DNA of 33,025 nucleotides, from the NCBI GenBank assembly GCA_028278425.1, contig JANQEJ010000162.1:1-33025 (forward strand), written 5' to 3'. Below the pieces are notes generated by a model. The model was not told the DNA's origin. It did no database searches and saw only the letters and a program-made list of their open reading frames with translations. The DNA comes from Planctomycetota bacterium (GTDB taxonomy: Bacteria; Planctomycetota; UBA1135; GCA-002686595). The position numbers and the translations under genes are program-made. Numbering within the stretch: position 1 is the stretch's first letter; the number at the start of each line of letters is the position of its first letter. Positions 7,415-14,500 of this stretch are shown piece by piece.

Positions 7415-9199
7415 ATGCCCGTCCTGCCCCCGCTCCTCCCCCAGCCCAGCGAAGTCGCTCCGATCGGCTCCGGCACCACGCTGAAGGTGCCGGTCGGAGT
7501 CGCGGGTCAGGGCGAGCTGGCCGTGGCGCGGGTCGGGCGCGCGCTCGACCGGGCGGGGTTGGTCTGGTTCCGCACGGACCCGAAGAAGGCGCAGATCGTG
7601 CTCAACTACCAGCCCCACCGCGAGACGCAGGGGAAGCAGTGGTACGAGCTCGACGTCGACGGGAGCGGCGCGCGCATCGCCGCCTCGGATCAGGCCGGGC
7701 TCTTCTACGGCGCCTGCACGCTGGGGCAGCTCATCGACGGGGACACGTTGCCCGGCGTGGCGATCCGCGACCGGCCGTCGTTCGCCAAGCGCGGCGTGAT
7801 GCTCGACGTGTCGCGCGGCCGCGTGCCGACGATGGAGACGCTGTACGGGCTCGTAGATCTCCTCTCGTCGCTCAAGCTCAACCAGCTCCAGCTCTACACC
7901 GAGCACACCTTCGCCTACAAGGGACACGAGGAGGTGTGGGAGGGAGCGGACCCGATGACGCCGGCAGAGGTCAAGGCGCTCGACGCGTACTGCCGCGACC
8001 GCTTCATCGAGCTCGTCCCGAACCAGCAGAGCTTCGGCCACATGCACCGCTGGCTGAAGCACGCGCGCTACACGCGGCTGGCCGAGTTGCGCGAGGGCCT
8101 CGAGCACCCCTTCTCGCTCGAGCGCGAGCCCTTCAGCCTCTGTCCCGGAGACGAAGACGTCCTCGCGTTCCTCGAGGGCCTCTACGACCAGCTCCTGCCC
8201 AACTTCACGAGCGGCGACTTCAACGTCGGCTGCGACGAGACGATCGATCTCGGCCAGGGACGCTCGACGTCCGCCTGCCGCGTCCGCGGGATCGGGCACG
8301 TGTACCTCGATCACCTGCTCGACATCCACAAGCGGGTCGCCGCACGCGGCAAGCGCATGCAGTTCTGGGCCGACATCATCGTCAAGCACCCCGATCTCGT
8401 CTCGCAGCTTCCGCAGGACTGCGTGGCGCTGCTTTGGGGCTACGAGGCCGGCCACGACTTCGAGCGCGAGACGCACCTCGTCGCCGAGTCCGGCGTTCCT
8501 TTTTTCGTGTGTCCCGGCACCAGCAGTTGGCAGTCGATCGGCGGCCGCGTCGACAACATGCTCACCAACGTGAAGAGCGCGGTGGAGCACGGCCTCGCCC
8601 GGGGCGCGGAAGGCGTGCTCGTCACCGACTGGGGCGACCGCGGCCACCTGCAGCCGCTCCCCGTGAGCTTCCCGGGATGGGCCGTCGCCGCCGACCTCTC
8701 GTGGAACGCGGAGTTCCCCGAGCGGCTGGACCGCGAGGCTCTCGCGGCGCTGCTCGACCGCTACCTCTTGCGCGACCGCACCGGCGGCTCCGGATCCGCG
8801 CTGCTCGATCTGGGAAGCGTCGACGCCGAGGGCGACGGGCGCGTGGCGAACGGCACCGTGCCGTTCTTCCTCCTCATGCGCGACCAGCGGGCCACGCCGC
8901 CGGACGACGCGGCGCGCAAGCGCATGCTGGAGCAGCTCGATCGGGCGGAGGACGGCATCGAGGCCGGCGGGCTCAAGACCGCCGCGGGCCTGCTCCTCAA
9001 GGAAGAGATCAAGTGGGCCTGCGACGTCCTGCGCTACGCGATCCGTCCGAAGGGCCGCAACTTCGAGTCGCTGCTCAGCGAGCACCGCCGGCTCTGGCGC
9101 GCGCGCTCGCGGCCCGGCGGACTGGACGAGTCCTGCCAGTGGTTGGAGCGCGCGCGCGGCCTGATCGAGCCGGGCATGGACCGGCTGCCGGAAGCCTAG
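7415..9199 (+). CDS. Glycoside hydrolase family 20-type beta-N-acetylhexosaminidase
   Basis: This 594-residue protein has the GH20 layout. A small N-terminal alpha/beta domain ends near ASDQAGLFYGACTLGQLI. The TIM barrel begins with RDRPSFAKRGVMLDVSRGRV, followed by LKLNQLQLYTEHTF and ELVPNQQSFGHM. The putative catalytic Asp-Glu pair is D274-E275 in FNVGCDET, where most relatives have Gly before the Asp. FWADI and ALLWGYEAGHDFE provide late-barrel elements. The family hydrolyses terminal GlcNAc or GalNAc residues by substrate-assisted catalysis. No signal peptide is visible, so an intracellular role in aminosugar turnover is more likely than secretion. The ATG at 7415 was chosen because the open frame upstream is the antisense or shadow frame of the cytochrome gene. 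The stop TAG overlaps the stop of the convergent DUF417 gene (shared bases CTAG 9196-9199). The last ten codons recur, diverged, at 11093-11121. Confidence 0.82.
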   Translation: MPVLPPLLPQPSEVAPIGSGTTLKVPVGVAGQGELAVARVGRALDRAGLVWFRTDPKKAQIVLNYQPHRETQGKQWYELDVDGSGARIAASDQAGLFYGACTLGQLIDGDTLPGVAIRDRPSFAKRGVMLDVSRGRVPTMETLYGLVDLLSSLKLNQLQLYTEHTFAYKGHEEVWEGADPMTPAEVKALDAYCRDRFIELVPNQQSFGHMHRWLKHARYTRLAELREGLEHPFSLEREPFSLCPGDEDVLAFLEGLYDQLLPNFTSGDFNVGCDETIDLGQGRSTSACRVRGIGHVYLDHLLDIHKRVAARGKRMQFWADIIVKHPDLVSQLPQDCVALLWGYEAGHDFERETHLVAESGVPFFVCPGTSSWQSIGGRVDNMLTNVKSAVEHGLARGAEGVLVTDWGDRGHLQPLPVSFPGWAVAADLSWNAEFPERLDREALAALLDRYLLRDRTGGSGSALLDLGSVDAEGDGRVANGTVPFFLLMRDQRATPPDDAARKRMLEQLDRAEDGIEAGGLKTAAGLLLKEEIKWACDVLRYAIRPKGRNFESLLSEHRRLWRARSRPGGLDESCQWLERARGLIEPGMDRLPEA

Positions 9200-9200
9200 C
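9172..9200 (+). repeat. GH20 3'-end sequence repeated at 11093-11121
   Basis: These 29 bases (the codons for GMDRLPEA, the stop and the following C) match 11093-11121 at 26 of 29 positions in the same orientation. Two of the three differences are synonymous third-base changes and one turns Asp to Asn. This points to a diverged GH20 paralogue as the source of the second copy. Confidence 0.75.
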
Positions 9201-9696
9201 GGGGCCGCAACGCGTCCGCCGCCGACCAAAGCGCGGCGCCCAGAAGGACGACGTCCTTCAGGAGGAACTGGCCGGGCACGATCGAGAGCGCCGGAAACCC
9301 TCCGAGGCTCGCTTCCCAGCCGGGCGTGCTCAAGAGGAAGCTCAACGTCCCGAGGAAGAGCGCCGCGGCCAGGAGTCCGCCGGCGACCGCGACCCGGGGC
9401 GCGAACCGCCGGGCCGCGATCATCAACGCGATCGCGATCTCGGCGGCACCGAGAAGCGAGGAGAACGTACGCGGGTCGAGAACCGCGTAGACCCAGCCGA
9501 CGTACGGGCTGTTCGCGACGAAGGGCTGGATGCCTTCGGCCTCGTAGGCGGTGAACTTCATCGCGCCGAAGCAGAGGATGACGAACGCGAGGCCGTAGCG
9601 CAGGAGGACGCGGGCGGCGATGGACACGTGCTCGATCACGTCGGCTGCGTCCTCCGCGCGAGCGGCGGCGCCGAAGGTGGGATCGTAGATGGTCAT
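9196..9696 (-). CDS. DUF417 / RclC-YkgB-like four-helix membrane protein
   Basis: The protein has 166 residues with about four hydrophobic helices. It contains FVILCFGAMKFTAYEAEGI near the N-terminus, a central PYVGWVYAVLDPR, and the C-terminal block GTLSFLLSTPGWE...PGQFLLKDVVLLGAALW, which is characteristic of the DUF417 (YkgB, RclC) relatives of DoxX. RclC helps E. coli survive reactive chlorine; the biochemical activity of the family is not established. The start ATG (9694-9696 on the plus strand, read backwards) has a good Shine-Dalgarno, AAGGGAG, 7 nt upstream. Much longer open frames on this strand run under the ECF gene and are rejected. It is divergent from the ECF sigma gene across 201 bp, an arrangement consistent with control by that sigma factor in an oxidative or redox response (inference). 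Confidence 0.78.
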   Translation of the reverse strand: MTIYDPTFGAAARAEDAADVIEHVSIAARVLLRYGLAFVILCFGAMKFTAYEAEGIQPFVANSPYVGWVYAVLDPRTFSSLLGAAEIAIALMIAARRFAPRVAVAGGLLAAALFLGTLSFLLSTPGWEASLGGFPALSIVPGQFLLKDVVLLGAALWSAADALRPR

Positions 9697-9897
9697 GGCT
9701 TCGCTCCCTTGTGTTCTTTGGCTAGAGCGAGACGGCGGCGAGGCTGACGGAGGCTGTCCCAAGGACCGTCGTGATACTCCGGTCCGTTTCCGCTGGTGGC
9801 GGGCGCCCCGCGGCGCCTGCAACGCTCCTTCGATGCCGAGCGCGGCGATCGGTTTCGCGGATTCGCGCTTCGCCGTGAGCACCGGTACCCTCTCTTC
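9697..9897. promoter_or_regulatory. Divergent promoter region between DUF417 and ECF genes
   Basis: This 201-bp intergenic stretch must hold promoters for both genes. It contains the DUF417 ribosome site (9704-9710, minus), an inverted repeat GGACC (9763-9767) / GGTCC (9781-9785), and a GGCGCC palindrome pair at 9802-9817 able to form a 6-bp hairpin in the sigma leader. No clear sigma-70 or ECF -35/-10 pair could be assigned by eye. Confidence 0.3.
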
Positions 9898-10506
9898 ATG
9901 GGTAGGCCCGCCAGCCCGACGGCGCACGAGGCGGCGCTCGTCGAGCGTCTCCGCGCCGGCGATCGAGCCGCCTTCGAAGGGCTGATCCGCGCGTACGGCG
10001 GAAAGCTGCTGGCGGTCGCGCGGCGGATCCTCCGCGACGACGACGAGGCGGAGGACGCGGTGCAGGACGCGTTTCTGTCGGCCTTTCGCTCCCTCGACGG
10101 TTTCCGCGGGCAGTCGGAGCTCGGCACCTGGCTGCACCGGATCGCCATCAACGCCGCCCTGATGAAGCTGCGCGCGCGCAACCGGCGGCCGGAGGCGGAG
10201 ATCGACGACCTCTTGCCACAATTCATGGAGCGCGGGCACCACGCCGTCTCGCCCGCGCGTTGGGCGGACCCGCCGGAGGACGACCTTGCCCGCGCGGAGA
10301 TCTGCCGGGCCGTCCGCGCGAAGATCGACGAGCTCCCGGAGAATTACCGTATCCCTCTGATCCTCCGAGACATCGAAGGGCTGACCACGGCCGAAGTGGC
10401 CGAACAGTTGGGTACCACGATCAACGCAGCGAAGATTCGCGTCCACCGCGCTCGCCAGGCGCTGCGCACGCTGCTGAACCCCAGACTCGCGGAGGATGCG
10501 CCGTGA
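9898..10506 (+). CDS. ECF-type RNA polymerase sigma factor (first)
   Basis: The protein has 202 residues. Region 2 runs from about residue 20 to 90 (FEGLIRAYGGKLLAVARRIL, DEAEDAVQDAFLSAFRSL, GTWLHRIAINAALMKLR). A linker with an acidic segment follows. Region 4 is at about 138-190 (LPENYRIPLILRDIEGLTTA, then AEQLGTTINAAKIRVHRARQ with the helix-turn-helix). It has the RpoE-like layout with no extra C-terminal domain. The ATG at 9898 is preferred over an in-frame ATG at 9796 because homology begins just after it, although no strong Shine-Dalgarno is seen. It overlaps the downstream zinc-finger gene by 4 nt (GTGA), the usual sigma/anti-sigma coupling. The divergent DUF417 membrane gene is its most likely local target, by arrangement only. 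Confidence 0.9.
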   Translation: MGRPASPTAHEAALVERLRAGDRAAFEGLIRAYGGKLLAVARRILRDDDEAEDAVQDAFLSAFRSLDGFRGQSELGTWLHRIAINAALMKLRARNRRPEAEIDDLLPQFMERGHHAVSPARWADPPEDDLARAEICRAVRAKIDELPENYRIPLILRDIEGLTTAEVAEQLGTTINAAKIRVHRARQALRTLLNPRLAEDAP

Positions 10507-10874
10507 ACTGCGCAGAGTTCAAGACCGGCTGCAAGGAGTACCTGGAGGAACTGTTCTCCCCCGAGGAGCGCCGGCCTTACGACGCCCACGTCGCCGAGTG
10601 CCCGGACTGCCGCTCGATCGTGGAGAAGAGCGCCCGGATGAGCTGCCGCGAGCTCGCGGAGTTCCTCGACGACTACCTGGACGGCGCGCTCGACGCGGAC
10701 CTGCGCGCGACCTTCGACGAACACGTGGGGATCTGCCCGGACTGCGAAGAGTACCTGCGATCCTACGAGCTGACGCGCAGTCTCTCCGCCGAGTCCGCGG
10801 CGCACGATACGCCCCCCGAGGACGTGCCGGAGCCGCTCATCGAGGCCATCCTGAAGGCCCGGGAGAGCCCCTAA
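10503..10874 (+). CDS. Anti-sigma factor with two tandem zinc-finger (ZAS-like) modules
   Basis: The GTG start at 10503 overlaps the sigma stop; 123 residues. Two modules repeat the zf-HC2 pattern. The first has C3 and C10 with H29, C33, C36 (AHVAECPDC). The second has C48 with H74, C78, C81 (EHVGICPDC). Both have the HxxxCxxC core that binds zinc in ZAS-type anti-sigma factors, which mask the sigma factor until oxidation or another signal releases it. There is no membrane helix, so this is a soluble, cytoplasmic anti-sigma, consistent with a redox or thiol signal (inference). The acidic C-terminal 30 residues are outside the finger modules. The stop codon TAA forms the loop of a GCCCC/GGGGC hairpin. 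Confidence 0.82.
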   Translation: MNCAEFKTGCKEYLEELFSPEERRPYDAHVAECPDCRSIVEKSARMSCRELAEFLDDYLDGALDADLRATFDEHVGICPDCEEYLRSYELTRSLSAESAAHDTPPEDVPEPLIEAILKARESP

Positions 10875-10911
10875 GGGGCCGCGCCACGCCGCTTCCGGGC
10901 CTCTTCCCGGA
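10867..10911 (+). terminator. Two small hairpins at the end of the first ECF operon
   Basis: GCCCC-TAA-GGGGC (10867-10879) puts the stop codon in a 3-nt loop. TCCGGG (10894-10899) pairs with CCCGGA (10906-10911) around CCTCTT. There is no T-run, so a weak or Rho-assisted terminator is the most that can be claimed. Confidence 0.35.
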
Positions 10912-10916
10912 GAGTC

Positions 10917-11093
10917 CGCGAAGGGGTCCGCCCTAGGTGCACCGAGCCCCCATGCAACCCCGCTGGACCAGCTCCGACGACGAGCTCCTGCTCAAGGAAC
11001 GCATCCGCCGCGGAGACCTTCTTCGAGCGGCACCTCGACTCGCTCTACGAGCTCGTCCACTACCGCGTCGGGGGCGACCGCGGGGCGGCGGAG
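10917..11093 (+). repeat. Direct repeat, copy A: 5' end of the second ECF gene
   Basis: This matches 23149-23345 in the same orientation. From 10939 to 11093 only three substitutions and one 17-bp deletion (after GCATCC, near 11006) are seen over about 155 aligned bases. Similarity continues weakly upstream through GCGAAGGGG. Together with copy B it brackets the giant LamG gene and its small partner. Confidence 0.9.
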
Positions 11094-11120
11094 GGCATGA
11101 ACCGGCTGCCCGAGGCCTAG
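10952..11120 (+). pseudogene. Chimeric remnant: ECF sigma start fused to a GH20 gene end
   Basis: The ATG at 10952 begins MQPRWTSSDDELLLKERI, identical to the sigma gene at 23186. A 17-bp deletion then shifts the frame. The sigma homology stops at about 11093, within sigma region 2. It is joined without a gap to codons for GMNRLPEA and TAG, which match the C-terminus of the GH20 enzyme (GMDRLPEA) but in a different frame from the sigma start. No functional product is expected. The TAG at 11118-11120 overlaps the stop of the minus-strand 153-residue gene, just as the GH20 stop overlaps DUF417. The high identity of the sigma part implies a recent event or gene conversion; the GH20 part is more diverged. 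An assembly artefact is a possible alternative. Confidence 0.85.
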
Positions 11121-11121
11121 C
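11093..11121 (+). repeat. GH20 3'-end repeat, second copy
   Basis: Matches 9172-9200 at 26 of 29 bases, same strand. It forms the right half of the chimeric remnant and carries, in its CCTAG, the stop codon used by the minus-strand gene that follows. Confidence 0.75.
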
Positions 11122-11578
11122 CCGGATCCAAACCGAGCTCCTCGCGCGCCTGGACGGCCGCGGCGAAGCCTTGTTCGGCGAGCGGACGGACGAACGCCTC
11201 CTCCATGCTCTCCACGTCGGAGAAAAGCTGCAGGGCCTCATCGCCGTACCGCGCGATGTTGCTCGCCGACGCGTCCGGGCCGCGGTCGACGAGCCGCAGC
11301 AGCATCCGCGCGGCGTGGGTCACGAAGCCTTGCTGGGACGTCCGATCCGGCAGCGCGGCGGCTCGCGTGGCGACGGCCGTGAACGCCGCCACGGCCCGGC
11401 CGAGGGTCTGGCTGAGGTGCAACATGCCGTAGTCGCCCGCCACGTCGCCGAGCTCGTTGTAGGTTTCCCGGAGCGACTCCCGGTCGGCCGCGGAGAGCGC
11501 CTCCAACGCCTCTCTGTGTGCGTCGTCGGCTTCCCGCTGCCACCAGCTCGTGAGCTCCGCTTCCGTGGCGAACGACAT
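11117..11578 (-). CDS. 153-residue helical protein of unknown function, partner of the giant gene
   Basis: The protein starts MSFATEAELTSWWQREADDA and is predicted almost wholly alpha-helical from its Ala/Glu/Leu/Arg pattern, with no signal peptide, membrane helix or Cys. A Trp pair near the N-terminus is the only striking motif. It starts 10 nt after the stop of the giant LamG gene on the same strand (11589), so the two are almost certainly co-transcribed, with this gene downstream. Its stop codon lies within the GH20-like repeat. It could be a chaperone, export adaptor or immunity-type partner of the giant protein; nothing in the sequence distinguishes these. I do not recognise the family. 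Confidence 0.72.
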   Translation of the reverse strand: MSFATEAELTSWWQREADDAHREALEALSAADRESLRETYNELGDVAGDYGMLHLSQTLGRAVAAFTAVATRAAALPDRTSQQGFVTHAARMLLRLVDRGPDASASNIARYGDEALQLFSDVESMEEAFVRPLAEQGFAAAVQAREELGLDPG

Positions 11579-11588
11579 GGGTTTCTTC

Positions 11589-14500
11589 CTAGGGCAGGTA
11601 CTTCTGCACCAGCCGGTTGGCCAGCGCGTCGACGCCGTCGGTCAGGTCCTTGAGGTTGATGCCGAAGCCGAGGTCCAGCTCCTGGCCGAGGAACACGATC
11701 CGTGCCCGGACGTTGACGTAGAGGTCGACGTTGCTCTCCGACTGGCCGTCGGTCGCGACGCCGAACTCGGACTCGAACATTGCATAGCGGACGTCGAAGA
11801 ACTCCCCGAGAGCCATGTCGGTCATGAACGTGACGACGTTGGCCAGGCCGCCGATGGTCGTCTTCGTCACCTCCAGGGCGCCGATGGCCGTGTAGTAGAG
11901 CGCCAGCGGCACGGCCACCCGCGGGTCGGCGTCGATCGGGATGACCGCGACCAGCCCCTGGAGACCGCGGAGGGCCAGCTTCACCAGCTCGAGCGCCGCG
12001 GTGGCGACGCCGTAGGCGATGTAGAGCCCCGCCAGCTTCGGCCCGATCCAGACCCAATCGCGGGCCTTGCTCGGCTTCCACGGCCAGTCGGCGCTCGGCA
12101 GGCTCTCCCAGTAGCGCTTCGTGCTCTCGATCTCGTTCAGGATGCCGTCGATCTTGCGCTGCGCGGCGTCGACCCGCCGCTCCGCGGCGCGCAGGGTGCG
12201 GATCGCCGCCATGCGCTCGGCTCGGACCTGCCGGCGCATCTTCTCGACGACGTCGTAGAGCTTCTCCACCTCCGCCTGGGCCTCGTCGATCGCGGCGATC
12301 GCTCCGGAGGCGAGGCCCTCGATGGCGTCGCGGACCTTCTTCCGCAGCTCGGCGAAGAAGTCGTTGTGCAGCTCCGCCTTGATGTACAGCGAGGTCATCC
12401 CGTTGTTCGCGCCCATGGAGGGCAGCGACGCGCGGATGGTCAGGGAAGCGCGGAAGAGGTCGAAGATCGTCCCTTCCAACGCGAACGTGATCCCCGCGTC
12501 GGACACGCTCACGATCAAGCTCTGGCTGAAGCCGAAGAGGCTGATCGACGCCGCCAGGTAGAGCTGCGGCGCCTCGTAGGGCACGAGCTTGACGTAGAGG
12601 ATCGGCCCGGTACCCAGTGGAACCTTGACCGCCGCGGGTGGCGCCTTCACGTCCAGCGTGCTGCCGGCCGGCTTGCCGATCTTGAGCACGTTGGCGACGT
12701 TGATCTCGTCGATGGAGCCAAGAGCCACGAGCCCGTCCGAATAATCGACGCGCAGGTAGCCCAGGGCCGTCCACCCCCAGAGATCGAGGTTGGCCAGGAC
12801 GGTGATCCCCTCGTCGTTGTAGGCGAAGACCCCGACCTTGAAGCCGCCGGGCGGGATCGCGCTGATCTTCAGGTCGCGGAGCGTGACGCCGCCGACCGTG
12901 TCCGCGAGAGCCTTGGGCACGGTGTTGTCCGGGCCGGTCAGCGTGTCGACGATCTCGATCAGGTTGAGCTCCTTCCCGTCGGCGACGAAGCCGCACTGCG
13001 AGGGCGTGACCGTGTCCACGAAGATGGCCGCGTGCATGTAGGCGCGGCCGATCTCCAGCTTCGCCGCGAGCCCGAGGCTGCTGACCCACGGAGCACGCGG
13101 CGTCACCCCCACCTCCGCCACCACGTCGGAGAGCACGACGCCCTCGAAGTCGAAGGGGTTCTCCCACCGGCCGATCATCGCCAGCATGCCCTCGGCCTCG
13201 ACGCCACCCGTCGCCACCTCGAACCCGAAGGTCCCGGTCAGTCGGATGACGTCGTCGCCCGCCTCGATGCTCGCGTCGGCCGCGAGGCCGATGAACGTGC
13301 GGAAGGGCTTGTATTCCAGCTCCATCCGGAGGGCGGTCTTGAGCAGCGACACCGCTCCCCAGTCCTTTTCCACCCCGAGGCCGATGTCGATCTGGAAGGC
13401 GTCGTTGCTGGCGACGAGCTGAACCGTCAGCTCCTTCACGCCGAAGACGCTCTGGATGAACTTGACGGCGTCGTTGCCGCGAGTCGGATCGAGCTGGATG
13501 CGCGTGCTGGCCTTGACCTGAACGGTGGCGCTCGACGCCGTTTCCTTGGCGACCTCGATCGCGAAGTCCATCTTCCACGTGGTCACCCCGAAGAAGCTCT
13601 TGAGCCACGCGATCGGCGCGAAGCTGGAGCTCGTCAGGTCCTGGCTCGCCGTGAGCAGGGTGCGAAACTCCTCCTTGGCGGGAGCGGAGCCCATCTTCCG
13701 CCGGCTGGCGGCGACGGTGAGCGTGACCTTGTCGAGCCCGAACGCCGTGTGCGCGAAACTGAGGAGGGGGTTTTTGGACTTGGACAACTGCGCCGCCGCA
13801 GCCGCCTCCCAGTTGAGGCTCAGGTTCTGGGCGGTCGGCTTCCCGTTCGAGGCGGACCAGCGCGACGTCGTGGCGGTGAGATGGAAGCTCGTGAGCGCTC
13901 CGCCGACGAGTTTGTTCGCGAACCCGAGCGCGTCGTTCTTCGACGGATCGACGGCGGCCTCGAACTTGACGAAGTAAGGCTGCGAACCTGCCTTGCCGGG
14001 AACCCCCATGCTGACGACGCAGAAGACCTTGGTGACGCCGAAGGTGTCGTGCAGGTGCTTGAGGGGTCCTTTGGTCTTGTCCAGGCCCTTGACCGTCCCG
14101 AAGAAGTTCAGACCCGGGAAGGCGTACGTCTCCTCCGCCGGCTCTTTCCAACCCGGGTCGTTCGACGGCGGCAGGATCGGGACGTCGTTGCTGACGACGG
14201 CCCAGCCCAACTTGGTCTTGCTGACCAGATAGCGGCGGGCCAGGTCGCGGCTCTCCAGCTCCAACTCGAGCTCGTACCACTCCTCCTTCGAAAAGGTCAG
14301 TTGACCTGCCTTGCCCTTGCGGAGGCGGTCTGACACCCAGTGAACCGAACCGTCGTCGCCCTTGCCGTCGGTGGCGTCCGCGACGGTGGCGGCGAGCTTC
14401 TTCAGCAGCGTGTCCTCCGTTGCCGTCAACTTGTCGTTGGTGAGAGCGAGTCCCTGAAGCACGGGAATCTCTTTGACCAGCGGAATGTCCCGAGCGTTCA

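Noticed and set aside
4522..9229. Long minus-strand open frames antisense to the cytochrome and GH20 genes
   Set aside because: Arg/Ala/Val-rich shadows with no recognisable domains. The plus-strand genes carry haem motifs and GH20 motifs.
9697..9897. ECF promoter (GGAAC-type) controlling DUF417 and the sigma gene
   Set aside because: No convincing -35/-10 pair at proper spacing was found by eye, so only the region is annotated.
10937..11653. Open frame starting in the chimeric scar and running on the plus strand
   Set aside because: It is the frameshifted continuation of a sigma fragment and runs antisense through the 153-residue gene into the giant gene's 3' end. No domain is seen.
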